Below are positions 36,501 to 47,525 of a stretch of DNA of 64,000 nucleotides, in pieces. How positions within the stretch are numbered: position 1 is the stretch's first letter; every line of letters starts with the position of its first letter. Origin of the DNA: Gamarada debralockiae. Taxonomy: Eukaryota > Ascomycota > Leotiomycetes > Helotiales > Hyphodiscaceae. The notes beneath the pieces were generated by a model. It worked only from the letters and a program-made list of their open reading frames with translations. It was not told the origin of the DNA and ran no database searches. The position numbers and the translations under genes are program-made. Where the stretch lies: assembly GCA_002803225.1 (NCBI GenBank), contig NXFV01000624.1, forward strand, positions 1 through 64,000, written 5' to 3'.

Positions 36501-38937
36501 CCTCCCATACACTGGACTCTGTTCCCACAATCCATTGCTTGAGACGGTTGCAGGCGATTTCTCTCTATCTCCCGAAGAGCTCAAGGACTTGGAGAATTCA
36601 AGAAAGCGCAATCTAGCAACATATCACGCAGACTGGTACGAGCAAATGAAAGTCAAAAATCCAGATGAGCGGAGAGCTGTCAACCGAAAACCCTCCACGG
36701 CAAGATACGAGCAGGATTCGACCAAAACTCTCGCCAAAAACAAAAAGCATTTCGATGCCAACATCGCAAAATAGAAGTTCTACTGTGCTCCTTGCAATTA
36801 TTCTGCTGCATACTAGCCGAATCTCGACGTACACCTCACCTCAGAGCGCCATCTCAAACAGATTGATGGTCGGTCCTCCAAATTGGGAAATCGGCGAAAG
36901 GATCGGGCTGATAAGATTGCCAAGGAGACGTACTACTGTGCTCCTTGCAATTATTCTGCTGTATACCAGCAGAATCTTGAGATACACCTCAAGTCGAAGA
37001 AGCATCTCAAGAAGGTCTTCTGAGCTCCCCTGGGAGCTCCTCCTAGGCACCGGGGGAATTTTTTTTTTTTTTTTTTGGGACTTATCACTAACCAACCTTT
37101 CTTGGCCTCATTGCTAATTATTTCTTGAAAGGAACGGAATTATCGGCATGACCCAGTTGACTTTAGATACCGATCTGACTCGATACCAACGAGAGATGTT
37201 GAACATTGTCCACAACCTCGCCAACAGTTTACTTACAATCATCGATGATATTTTGGATCTTTCGAAGATTGAAGCCAACCGAATGATTATGGAAGAGATT
37301 CCTTACACACTTCGTGGAACGGTCTTCAATGCCCTCAAAACACTCGCAGTGAAGGCGAACGAGAAGTTCTTGGACTTGACATACCGTGTTGACAGCTCGG
37401 TGCCTGATCATGTTGTTGGAGACTCTTTCCGTCTTCGCCAGGTTATCTTGAACTTGGTCGGCAATGCTATCAAGTTTACTGAGCATGGAGAGGTTTCTCT
37501 GACGATCCGAAAGGCCGAACAAGATCACTGCGCACCAAACGAATATGCTATCGAATTCTCCGTGTCAGACACTGGAATTGGTATCCAGGCAGACAAGCTG
37601 GATCTTATCTTCGATACCTTTCAACAAGCTGATGGCTCTATGACACGAAAATTCGGCGGAACAGGTCTCGGACTGTCCATTTCCAAGAGACTTGTGAACT
37701 TGATGAGGGGAGATGTTTGGGTGAAGAGTCAATATGGCAAGGGTAGTTCGTTCTACTTTACTTGCACCGTTCGACTTGCCACTTCTAACATCAGCTTCAT
37801 TGAGAAGCAGCTCAAGCCATATCAGGGACACAACGTTCTCTTCATCGACAAGGGACAGACCGGTCACGGCAAGGAGATCGTTTCTATGCTTTCGCAAATC
37901 GGCCTTGTGCCTGTTGTGGTTGATTCTGAGCATCATGTCAATCTTACCAGCCTGGGGGGGTCGAAGGTGGCATCGACTTACGATGTCATTATCATTGACT
38001 CGATTGAAACCGCCAGAGGGTTGAGATCGATCGATGAATTCAAGTACATTCCTATTGTACTCCTGGCTCCTGTCGTTCACGTCAGTCTCAAGTCTGCTCT
38101 GGATTTGGGAATTACATCCTACATGACAACGCCTTGCTTGACAATCGATCTTGGCAACGGCATGATTCCAGCTCTGGAGAACCGTGCAGCCCCATCCCTT
38201 GCGGACAACACCAAGTCCTTCGATATTCTGTTAGCAGAGGACAACATTGTCAATCAACGTTTAGCTGTGAAGATCTTGGAGAAGTATCACCACGTGGTCA
38301 CTGTTGTGGGTAATGGTCAGGAAGCTCTCGATGCCATCAAGGAGAAGAGATACGATGTCATCCTCATGGATGTGCAAATGCCAATTATGGTAAGTGATTC
38401 ACAACTTCATACATGAAGGCATACTAACGATCAACCAGGGAGGATTTGAAGCCACTGCCAAGATCAGAGAGTACGAACGAAGCCTCGGGACGCAACGAAC
38501 ACCTATTATCGCACTCACTGCGCATGCTATGCTCGGCGATCGCGAGAAGTGTATCCAGGCCCAGATGGATGAGTACCTCTCGAAGCCCCTCAAGCAGAAT
38601 CACTTGATTCAGACTATCCTGAAGTGTGCGACACTGGGTGGTGCGCTGTTAGAAAAAGGACGAGACGTTCGACCTTCGCCTAAGGACGAAAATCCCAAGC
38701 CCATCGCAGCCGCCAACGGAACTCTCAGCTCTTCAGCAGGCTCATCAAGCAACTTACGGCCGCAGATCGAACCACGAGCATTCACAACCACCGGTCCAAT
38801 AACCCACGGGAGCTTGGAGAGTCCGGCGATATTAACAGCAGATCAAGAAGATCCGCTTGCAAGAGTGAGTAAAATCTATCACCACTAAAATACTTGCTAA
38901 ATAGAGATAGCTTCTCATGCGAGCACACAGCACTTAA
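33503..38937 (+). CDS. NIK1: Group III hybrid histidine kinase, osmosensor (Nik1/OS-1/Bos1)
   Basis: Six exons: 33503-34216, 34269-34413, 34512-35880, 37132-38389, 38439-38864, 38911-38937, giving 1,312 residues, close to the roughly 1,300 of known Nik1/OS-1 kinases. This cytosolic kinase signals through the HOG MAP-kinase phosphorelay and is the target through which phenylpyrroles, dicarboximides and iprodione act. In order there are: an N-terminal coiled region (residues 150-215), six HAMP units (recurring TTAVAxGDLTxKI and REVGTEGxLGGQA), the dimerisation box [18 protein letters not shown] with phospho-acceptor His737, ATPase motifs [16 protein letters not shown] and GGTGLGLSI, and a receiver with acceptor Asp1156 in LMDVQMP and the SKPLK lysine. 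The tail ends LLMRAHST. Intron 3 (35881-37131) is 1,251 nt and interrupts codon 743 in the H-box. Confidence 0.96.
36044..37023 (+). pseudogene. GIY-YIG nuclease-like element with two C2H2 fingers, nested in the kinase intron
   Basis: Same strand as the host. From ATG 36044 one frame reads [13 protein letters not shown]... to LLLTIINDT (36165). A one-base shift then leads into a long frame with RYLIVLE (36166-36186) and AYIGSGT (36208-36228). These fit the GIY and YIG motifs, at the usual spacing of about ten residues. A conserved-type Arg follows at 36253 (SCRMSQY) and a Glu at 36409 ([10 protein letters not shown]), the other expected catalytic positions. After [11 protein letters not shown] and a Lys/Arg-rich helix there are two C2H2 fingers of C-x2-C-x12-H-x5-H form at 36784-36852 and 36937-37005, ending in TGA 37021. 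Breaks are the frameshift, TAG at 36772, and TAG at 36814 inside finger 1. I recall similar fungal proteins of unknown function, but cannot search. The nuclease assignment is motif-based. Confidence 0.65.
37022..37076 (+). repeat. Perfect hairpin and T18 tract at the 3' end of the nested element
   Basis: GAGCTCCC and GGGAGCTC, separated by two bases (37023-37040), form a perfect 8-bp stem overlapping the element's stop codon. A run of 18 T follows at 37059-37076. The T run may serve as the polypyrimidine tract of the host intron, or be an insertion scar. Confidence 0.7.
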
Positions 38938-41900
38938 AGGACCCTAAAGTCACATCAGTTTACCGGTTACGGCCCTGGTGACTGCAAAATAACTTTCGTT
39001 GAAGATGCTAGAAGTACGCGTTTTGCTGGCTCATCTTCTCTGTTTGACGATACCACTGTTCCTAATTTTGCACCTGTCTCCCCTACTGAACCTTTTCGAT
39101 TCCTTCCTATGGCGATGGCGTTCCTGGGGGTTCAGGGATGGTGCAATCAAGCACTCAATGGTATTGGCTTTATTTTTCATACGGGTGGCATTTGCCTTTG
39201 TTCTTTCGGCTTTTCCTTATTGCCGTCCGAGATGAAAACATATTATCATAGTTTGCGGGTTTGCTTTCGGACCAGAAATTTACGGATTTTCTTTCTTCTG
39301 GTTCTCTGATGATGCGAGAGAGAAGAAAGATGGATTGACTTAGATGAGTACACGAAGAGGAGATATGTGGAATGGAAAGTCATGATCTATCATACCGAGT
39401 GTCCTGAAGATGATTGCGTGATTATGAGATTTGAAAGAGCAGCGACTGCACAGAATGAAAAGAAATGAGAGTTTGTACGCCTTACCCTGCGCCTCGGATT
39501 CACCCAACTCGTGTTATCATGGAGAATCACCGATTAGTTACCGCATTACCAGAATCGATTTTATCGTATTCACTGATGAAGCAAACAGGAGGGACCTCCG
39601 GCCACATACCCGTTTCCTATGCCGCATCTAATCTAATACCTTATAACATACCGTATTGATTGGATTATAAGACCCCAATCGTTCACACGCAGAGCGATCT
39701 GGAGCTCTAGAGCAACACTGTGACTATAACGAAAGCATCCTGGTTTCTCAATCTTTCAGAGAAGTTGAATGATTCATATCCTAGAGCACTCTCTGCAAGT
39801 CTTCAATCATCCACCGGGTATGAGCGATTGGGATCTTGTATTCCAGCTAGTACGATTATCGCATTTAGGACCTCTCACCCCTTCCCCCTCGAATCAAACG
39901 CCCCACAACCATGCACCCATTCGCAAACTTCCTTGGTCTTCTCCTTACCATGCCCCGTTTTACGCCTCCCCTCCAAGCACCGACCAACCTGTCGCGTGAG
40001 TCAATTACATTTATATACCACTCTACCCCCAAATTAAGGCTAAAATTAGAAAGGAAGCTGCGCTATCTCACCACTTGGTACGAAAGTACCTCCGTATTCT
40101 TTACACACAGACGACGGGTACGTAGATCTTCATGGCCCCCATGCTGGTCAGTAATTGAAAATTAATGATCTTGTGTAACGTAAGGTTGTACTGTAAGGCA
40201 GGGGCAGTCATATGATGTTATGTGATTGATCGTTTTGGAATTCCTTCTGCTTGCAATTACCAATTTTTGGGATTTTGGGCTCTTCATTTTCCTTGGGTTG
40301 GGACGGGATTGGGATTGGGAAGGACGGGTGGGATGCAAGGAGGCCTGAATATATTGGATTTTGATACTCGAAGGTTTGGGTTGGCTGTTCAAGGAAAAGC
40401 TATGGTAAGATCTGCTTTTGAGATTGCGATGATTTGGAGGAAAGGGAGAGGGGAGACAAGAGGACAAAATCCCAGGTCGGGTTGTCCTGATGAGCTGTCA
40501 ATGCGAGGAGCCGTCATTTGGTGCTGCTAGTTGATGATTCGGACCCCGATCGTAGTCGGTGAGATAATGAAAGTCTTGACTGCATCTTATCTTCTTCTCT
40601 CCAGTCCTCGTGGTCTCTCATCGGATGAACCCAGTACGTGTCCTCTGATGCTGCACAGTAAAGGGGCATTGAGGCCAGTATAGTGAGGTAGGTCAATTTA
40701 CTTGTGGAGACGCATTTGATGTCGAGTTGTTAGCGGTGCAGCTCGATCTCATGGTGCGATATCCGAGGCCAGTCCGTCGATTTCTCGCCCAGCCAATGGG
40801 ATGAGTCTGTAATTACGTGCAGTTGGTGATGCGGCCTACGTCAGTCGATCGAGAGAATTGAGAATAGAATGTACGGCGTGCCATAAGGGGAACGAGGTGC
40901 AGATTGGTGGTGATGGACATTCAATATCGAAGTGTTGAAGATACGAGGGGCTTTGTGAATTGCGGGGCATGAAGTTGCTTTGGGAATGGGAGGTAAGTTC
41001 CACGGCTCTGCCGGGTAAGATTTGGTCGGTTGGGACAACGAAGGATCGAGGATGAGATCTTGGACAAATGGAAGTTGTTAGAAGTTGGGCTTTATATTTT
41101 TTTGGTAAGTACCGAATCATCGTCGAAGGATAGCGATGACAAGGAAAGTTCGAGGATTTAATGCAAGTTTGGAGATGCAGTGTGGAAATATACTTTTCGA
41201 AAGCCACGATGCCGCAATGCTCACATAAGCAACTTGAAGGGGATCTTCCACCTTGGTTGAACATTTCAGGCTCAGATAGTACTTGTTTTATCAGGCTCCT
41301 TCCTCTCGTATCCTACCTTTTCTGATGGCAGCTCATCTTGCCCGATGTCTTGAATGACACAATATATTCCTTTTAATACCGAATATCCACCTCATCCGCA
41401 ATGCAGCTGTCAAATCCGGTACGTAAAAGAGGGTATAAAAAATATAATAAGCCTCGTAAAGAAAAAGAAATGCAGCCTTTGTCGTTCAACCCGTGCCCCG
41501 TAATCATGTACCCACTTTATGTAAGGCACAACTAGCTCCCTTTTACCATGTAGAGTATCCTCAAGGACAAGAAGCACGGAATTCTTTCCATCCTCCTTAA
41601 TTCTCTGGATTTCCAGCGCACTCAAGTAGCTTTTTTCATACGGTCCGCCAACCACAATGGCATTTGAACGGACTCCGTGTTGTACATGCCTTGAACAGGA
41701 CCCATGGAACAGCTGCCAAGCGTTGACTTCCATTGTCCTGCAAGTCGTGCAGTCCGGTCCATGACCACCACAGGAGGTACCTCCTCGCCGCAGTGATGCT
41801 TTCCCGCACAATTTTTACCTCGTTTAAATCCTTCCCTGGTCGGTACGGGTGCCATTATGTCGTCACGCGCAACCAGCCCTTGTCGTCCATCATTTATCAG

Positions 41901-44900
41901 CCATCTCTAAAAGGACGCCATTTCCCAAGGATTATCATATATAGGAAGTCAACTTTAGGAAAGACCTAGCAAATCGTTCACAAAATTCTTTCCTCTTTCA
42001 GCTCGGCTTGTACCCCTCCCCCTCACCCGCATACTGGGCCTGCACAAAATATCATGCAAGCAAGATCCGAGAAACCGCAACCAGACCCTCTGCCTGAAAT
42101 CGTCTGGGTCCTATTATTCTCCCCCATCCACACACACCCATGATGCCAAACAAAACGGTCAAGGGGCCCCAACAGGTACCAGAAATTCTTAGGCTTACCA
42201 TACATTTATGTTCAAGCACCAACGACTGGCTGCGTTAAAATACTTAAACTCGCGCAAAAACTATGGGTCCTACGCACACGCCCATACGCATGTCTACGGA
42301 GAATATCGATTCGAAGAGACACTTCAACATCCGAGCAAGCCAACCTTGTTCAGCTGGGCCGTGTTGCTTTGGACGAACGAACGAAAATCGAGAGAAGAAA
42401 TGGATAGAAACGAAACGAGAAAAACGAGCGATCCCAGAACTCAAACTGACCAGTAAACTACCTCCAAAGATAATAATAATATCCACCGCTCTATCAACCT
42501 TACCCTTTCTTTACCTGCTAGTAACTCGTAACTACTAACTACCCTACCCAACTGCCCTATGCCCTCATTGCCCTGCCCATGCGACCTACCTAATAAGCTC
42601 CATTTCCTTACCTCACGTCCCCCCTCTTTTCCGCAGGTCCACCGGCGAAAACACTACGGTACTAGGTAAACTAGAGCGCAAACCCACCCGTAATCGAATC
42701 CTCTTTCCCTTCTTCCATTTCTCCTCCCTCCCACCTTATCTTAATTCTTTCATCCCACCATCATCATCCGCGAACCTATCGAATTCGCTCCTCCTCGTTT
42801 GCGTCAATTGTTTCCTGTCGATAGCTCGGTCCTTTGTGTCCTTTCGTATCGCCGGTGTTTCTGAATTTCTGCTTTCCCATCGGATCGAAGTTTTTCTAGC
42901 AGCTGTTAATCTGGTCAAACATGTAAGTAGATCGCATTTCTGTTCTTGCGCCTAACTGGACCACACGCGATGGAGGCTCAACCTCGACTCAACCCCTCAT
43001 CACTACTTCCCAGCCTCTGCCATAGCTGCGGTCGCTGCATGCTGTGAGCTGCTATTACTAGCTATTCCGTCGCATATATCTGGAAGTTTGCATGTCATGG
43101 CCACATCTATTGTTGCCTCTGGCGCATACGTTTGATCCTGGTCGCCGGTCCTTCAGCATCCCGATTGCGCGTTTGCTGGCAAGCCCGGCGCAAAGCATCA
43201 ATGCAGAGCCCAGCGGCCTATGTATATTCCAGCATCCATTGATCATGCAGATGGTTTTCATCTGAACAAAGAGAAAAGAAACAATTGGCTAATCTGTGAT
43301 GTTGCTGCTTACAGATTTGAATTCATCCTCATCGATCCGTTCCCGCGAATATTCACCATCTTTAACATCCTTCCGATTCGATCCCAAATTCTTTGCAGGC
43401 GCAAGCGTTGTCATATCTTTGGAGTCGACTTTCCCCTGCACGGCCTCTTGCTTTTTGCCTGCTTTCCGCCGCACGTAACGAACTCACGAATCGGTCTGGA
43501 TAATCTTCTTCGAGCTGGTATTGGAATTTCTGAGGTAAGCACAATATACCTTGGCCCTCCCTACAAGTATTGGCAGACCCCTATCGAAAATGGAGTGCAA
43601 ATAACTGGACCCATTTCATTATGTACACATAAGTTTCCTAGAGTAAATCGATGGCCAGGATTTTGAAGAAGGAGAATGCGCCAGGGAATTTTTGCTTGGG
43701 TGGCAATTGAGCCAACGGCATAATGGGGAGATGGAGAGGGTGCAGTTGGTGGGGAAAGGCCACCGCTGTATTGCCTCATTAAGGCGCTCTTATTTGGAAC
43801 AGCCTATGTTGCGGTTGTCAACTAGGACAAGTGTGTATTTGGACCAGAGAGTGATGTTGGCTTTTTGGGTGAGGCTTGATCAAGTGAAGTCTGGTTGACC
43901 ACCCAAGAGGATATGTGGAGATTCTACCACCAGCTCTGGAAGTTCAGGGGAGGTGTACAGGCGCTGTATTGCCGATGGAGGCCAGGTCAAATCAGAGTCA
44001 GTCCTCGAGTGAATTGAACTCCGATTTGGCCCGCCATTCACCTATGGAAAGGTGTGGGAATTCACTCCTGTTGCTTGATGGTGACGGCTTTTAGTGTCAA
44101 CGGGGCTTCATTTAACCCTTATGAGTAACAGAGGAGTAGAGGAGTATATAGAAGACCTTGCGCAGCGTCCAGCATGAAGTCATGAAATGGGCCGGGATGG
44201 AGTAAGATACACCTAACCCAGCGACAGGCTGAGCCTCTGCGCCGGCTTTCCCGGTAGAGTGGACATATTTCTGATCTTTGTTCTGAGGTTTGCACTCCAG
44301 TTTTTGAATATTAGAGTATTTTCATGATCTTCTGAGCATAACCGGGCGCGCATCTGCCGGTCGATCAGTGCCAGGGTCTTCTGGTGAGGAGTCGGGCTTT
44401 CGATAGTGTTCGAAGCGTCTGTAGAGGCCTCACGAAAGTAGAAGTGTGTGTGGACTTTGCCCGGAGCTGTTGGCTCTGAACAGGGACCGAGTCAGCATCA
44501 GGAGGTCAATTGACGCTGAGAATTACTGGTGGCTTGCTCGAAGTAGAGTCTGTTGTGGCATTGTGGTTGTATCGACATGGATCGAGGTCAACGTTCACCA
44601 GCGTGGGGTAGTGATCGTAAAGAAGGCTTTGCCGCGACCATAAACTAGCGTGTCCATCCCCGTATAAAGCTCTGTGCTCGAAAAGTGCCTCAATGAGTCT
44701 CGAAGGCTGTTTTGGGATTTCTTGCATGGGTGTTCTCCTAGCGTAAAAGTCAGTATGGCACAGAAAGATCGGGGAAAGAGAGGCAACTCCGCAGTAACAC
44801 CTGCAAGCCCCTCAATACTTCGTATCGTGTCTGATGGTTTTGCTGATGTTGATGTGCTTGACTGAAATTGTACACACGAGTCTTTGGAGTTACCTGCTTG

Positions 44901-45935
44901 CATGCTTGCATCTGTGAAATTGTGTTAGAATTGCGCCTGTTAAAGTAACCACCACTGTTTTGCACGCACTGAATTGTCTACTTGTCACTCTACATCTTCT
45001 CTAGCTATGCCAGAGATACAAAAGCCTTTAAGGCCTGTATGCCCGATATTGTCAGCGATGTTATCGCAGCAGTCCTTTACCCGCGAAGGAAGGGATTTGG
45101 CAAGACTCGCAAGGCACCCTTCAAATTCCACCACACCCTGCCAAATCACGCCCTGTGTTACAATTCCACACACTTCGATGGCGGGTTTGTAGTCATCCTC
45201 TGCGCTGGCGTGCAAGATAATTGTCGCTCGTGAAGTTAGAGGTTGGAGTGGTCGAACACGCTAGTCGATGTCCCGAAGCTGTTGTACTTCAAGCAAACTA
45301 GACTAGCAATGTGTTGGCGATCCTGAAATAAGTAATCTGGTCGCTCTCCGGAGTCATTGTCGGTGCCTCGTGAGGCCGTAAGCCATCCAAGCAAACACCA
45401 CGAAATAAGACTCACTGAGCATCAACATAAGTGTTATCTCTTGCCAACGTAGTCTATCTCCTGATGGATTGTTGCACGCAAGTAATTCTGCCCTTCAACG
45501 AGTTCTTGGCTTACAAAGTGGTTAAATCACCTAACGCCTATCAACCTCTGGAGCCTTTTTCAGCCAACCCTAACCAACTCCCCTCAGAATTTTTTTTTTT
45601 GGGATCTCAGGGTGATAAAACATCTACAAGAACCAATCTTGTCTCCTTCAATCATCTACTGGAGTTACTGTAGTTGGTCTTCAGCGCAAGTGCCTTACCA
45701 TTCACAATAGCGGGTCTGCCACACTTACCACATAGCGCCGGTGAATGACTCGAGAAATCTTGCTAACCTGCTATTTTAGACCCCTAGAAATCCTTCGACT
45801 CCGCTTTCGACCCTCAAACTTCATCACACTTACAACTCTCACGAACACAACCAACGCGAACGTTTTCCTTCGTTGAACATCTACATAAAATTCTTTTGAC
45901 CTTCTACACCTTCGTACCATCGTACATTCATCAAA
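38938..45935. other. Seven-kilobase region without a supported gene
   Basis: No frame on either strand shows a recognisable domain, a long open run or a consistent splice structure. The left 400 bases are probably kinase 3'UTR, and the C/T-rich 45.75-45.93 kb is the leader of the RNA-binding protein gene. There is an 11-12 base T run near 45591-45601. A candidate spliced transcript near 42.6-43.5 kb is listed separately. Weak minus-strand frames at 41.4-41.86 kb and 44.99-45.22 kb look protein-like over short stretches, but I cannot assign them. Confidence 0.5.
42600..43535 (+). other. Possible spliced transcript, coding status unclear
   Basis: A C/T-rich stretch (42.60-42.91 kb) typical of fungal leaders ends in CAAACAT|gtaagt at 42919-42926. 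Downstream acceptors ttgctgcttacag (43314) and ttctttgcag (43399), and a donor GAG|gtaagc (about 43534), could define exons. Joining AT to the exon after 43399 would create a split ATG and a short frame reading MRKRCHIFGVDFPLHG. This is suggestive of a transcription unit, but no protein family is visible, so it may be a non-coding RNA or chance. Confidence 0.25.
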
Positions 45936-47525
45936 ATGGCGTACCAGCAGGGTCAGCAGCAATTTGATCCCAATCAACAGGGTCAATTTGCACCGGAGAA
46001 CGGCAGCATGCAGCAAGGTGGTGCCCCGCCCCAAGTTATGGCTCCTCAGCAACCCCAACAAGGTATGCAGCAGCAGCAGCAAGGGCAAGAGGGCAGTTCT
46101 CCTGCTCCTTTTGCACAACAAGGTGGCCCTGAAGGCAGTGGCAGCGTAACTGGTGACGCGAAGACAACCCTGTGGTAAGTTTACAATATCCTATTTCCCT
46201 TATCTCGCTGCCATCTCCTCTCGAGAGCAGTGTATCACGCATATCTATTCGCTGCTTTGGCATCGCTTGTCGCGATCTCATTGTGATTCACGATGCCGTG
46301 CACAACGCTACCCTTGACTCACAACTTCACTTCTCGCAGCCTTCGCTCACTTCGTCTTACTAACTCTTAATCTCTCAGGATGGGTGAGTTGGAACCTTGG
46401 ATAGATGAGAACTTCATCAGATCTGTTTGGTTTGGCATGGGCGAGTCCGTCAACGTCAAGATGATTCGGGACAAGTTCTCTGGGTGAGTTCATTCGCTAT
46501 CGATAACGCAACTGACTCCTCATTAACTCTCAACAGAAACGCCGGTTACTGCTTCATCGATTTCGCTTCCCCTGCCGCCGCTGCAAAGGCACTCTCCCTC
46601 AATGGTTCTATGATTCCCAACACCAGCCGACCCTTCAAGCTCAACTGGGCTTCCGGAGGCGGTCTTGCTGATCGTCGGTCAGACTCCCGGTTCATATTCC
46701 TCCACCCCTCCATTGAAGCTGTGAACATGTGACTGACTTTTATGTAGTGACGAGCGCGGTCCTGAGTTCTCCATCTTCGTTGGTGACCTTGGCCCAGAAG
46801 TGAATGAGTACGTTCTTGTGTCGCTGTTCCAGGCTCGCTTCCCAAGCTGCAAGTCGGCCAAAATCATGACCGACCCCATTTCGGGAATGTCTCGTGGCTA
46901 CGGCTTTGTTCGCTTCGCAGATGAGGGTGACCAGCAGAGAGCTTTGACGGAGATGCAAGGCGTCTACTGTGGTAACAGACCCATGCGTATCTCTACGGCA
47001 ACCCCCAAGAACAAGTCTGGCGGTGGCGGACCTGCGGGCATGCCGATGGGCGGTGCGATGGGCGGCGGGATGGCACCTGGAATGTACTCAATGGGCGCTC
47101 CTCCCCCTCTCGGCTATTACGGCGCTCCCCAACCCATGAACCAGTTCACTGACCCGAACAATACCACCGTCTTCGTTGGAGGCCTTTCCGGATACGTCAC
47201 TGAGGATGAACTCCGTTCTTTCTTCCAGGGCTTCGGCGAAATCACCTACGTTAAGATCCCCCCAGGAAAGGGTTGCGGCTTCGTCCAGTTTGTCCAGCGC
47301 CACGCTGCCGAGATGGCTATCAACCAGATGCAGGGCTATCCGATTGGTAATTCTCGCGTTCGTCTGTCCTGGGGCCGGTCTCAGAACAACTCTGGTCCTG
47401 CCGGAACACCATACCGACCTGCTCCCCCTCCACCTCAATATCAGTCGATGGGAATGCCACCTTCTCACCCGTACGGAAACTTCGCCCCTCTCCAGGTAGA
47501 CCAGTTCCCGGGCAACCCTCAGTAA
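45936..47525 (+). CDS. RNA-binding protein with three RRMs (Nam8/Csx1/TIA-1 type)
   Basis: Four exons: 45936-46174, 46379-46483, 46537-46677, 46748-47525 (420 residues), introns 204, 53 and 70 nt. After a Gln-rich N-terminus (residues 1-70), RRM1 starts TTLWMGELEPWIDENFI (about 77-158). RRM2 (about 168-245) has SIFVGDLGPEVNE and RGYGFVRF. RRM3 (about 299-368) has TTVFVGGLSGYVTEDEL and GCGFVQF. Each shows the RNP1/RNP2 motifs. Glycine/methionine-rich linkers lie between RRM2 and RRM3, and the C-terminus is Pro-rich. Yeast Nam8 is a U1 snRNP splicing factor and fission-yeast Csx1 binds stress mRNAs; this protein belongs to that three-RRM group, and I cannot say which role applies. The end at TAA 47525 follows a possible donor (CAG|gtagac), so an alternative longer C-terminus is conceivable. 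Confidence 0.9.

Larger units (their letters stand above)
35881..37131 (+). other. Oversized intron 3 of the histidine kinase gene
   Basis: Splicing CCAAT|gtaaat to ttgaaag|GAACGG gives the conserved MNGIIG, so the limits are firm. Its 1,251 nt compare with 52, 98, 49 and 46 nt for the other introns of this gene. The first 75 bases are nearly pure pyrimidine (35887-35957). The middle holds a decayed nuclease-like coding region (listed separately), and the end holds a hairpin and 18 T in a row. Reading from the exon into the intron meets a stop immediately (AT|G TAA), so the inner coding region is not a fusion with the kinase. Confidence 0.92.

Noticed and set aside
41410..41855. Overlapping minus-strand frames with a protein-like stretch (KEDGKNSVLLVLEDTLHGKRELVVPY cut to 20: NSVLLVLEDTLHGKRELVVP).
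   Set aside because: No family recognised, two frames compete, and no intron joins them; probably chance or very old decay.
44985..45215. Minus-strand frame with several Cys (SLPSRVKDCCDNIADNIG) that recalls a CFEM domain.
   Set aside because: The cysteine spacing does not fit the eight-Cys CFEM pattern, there is no signal peptide, and no splice sites extend it.
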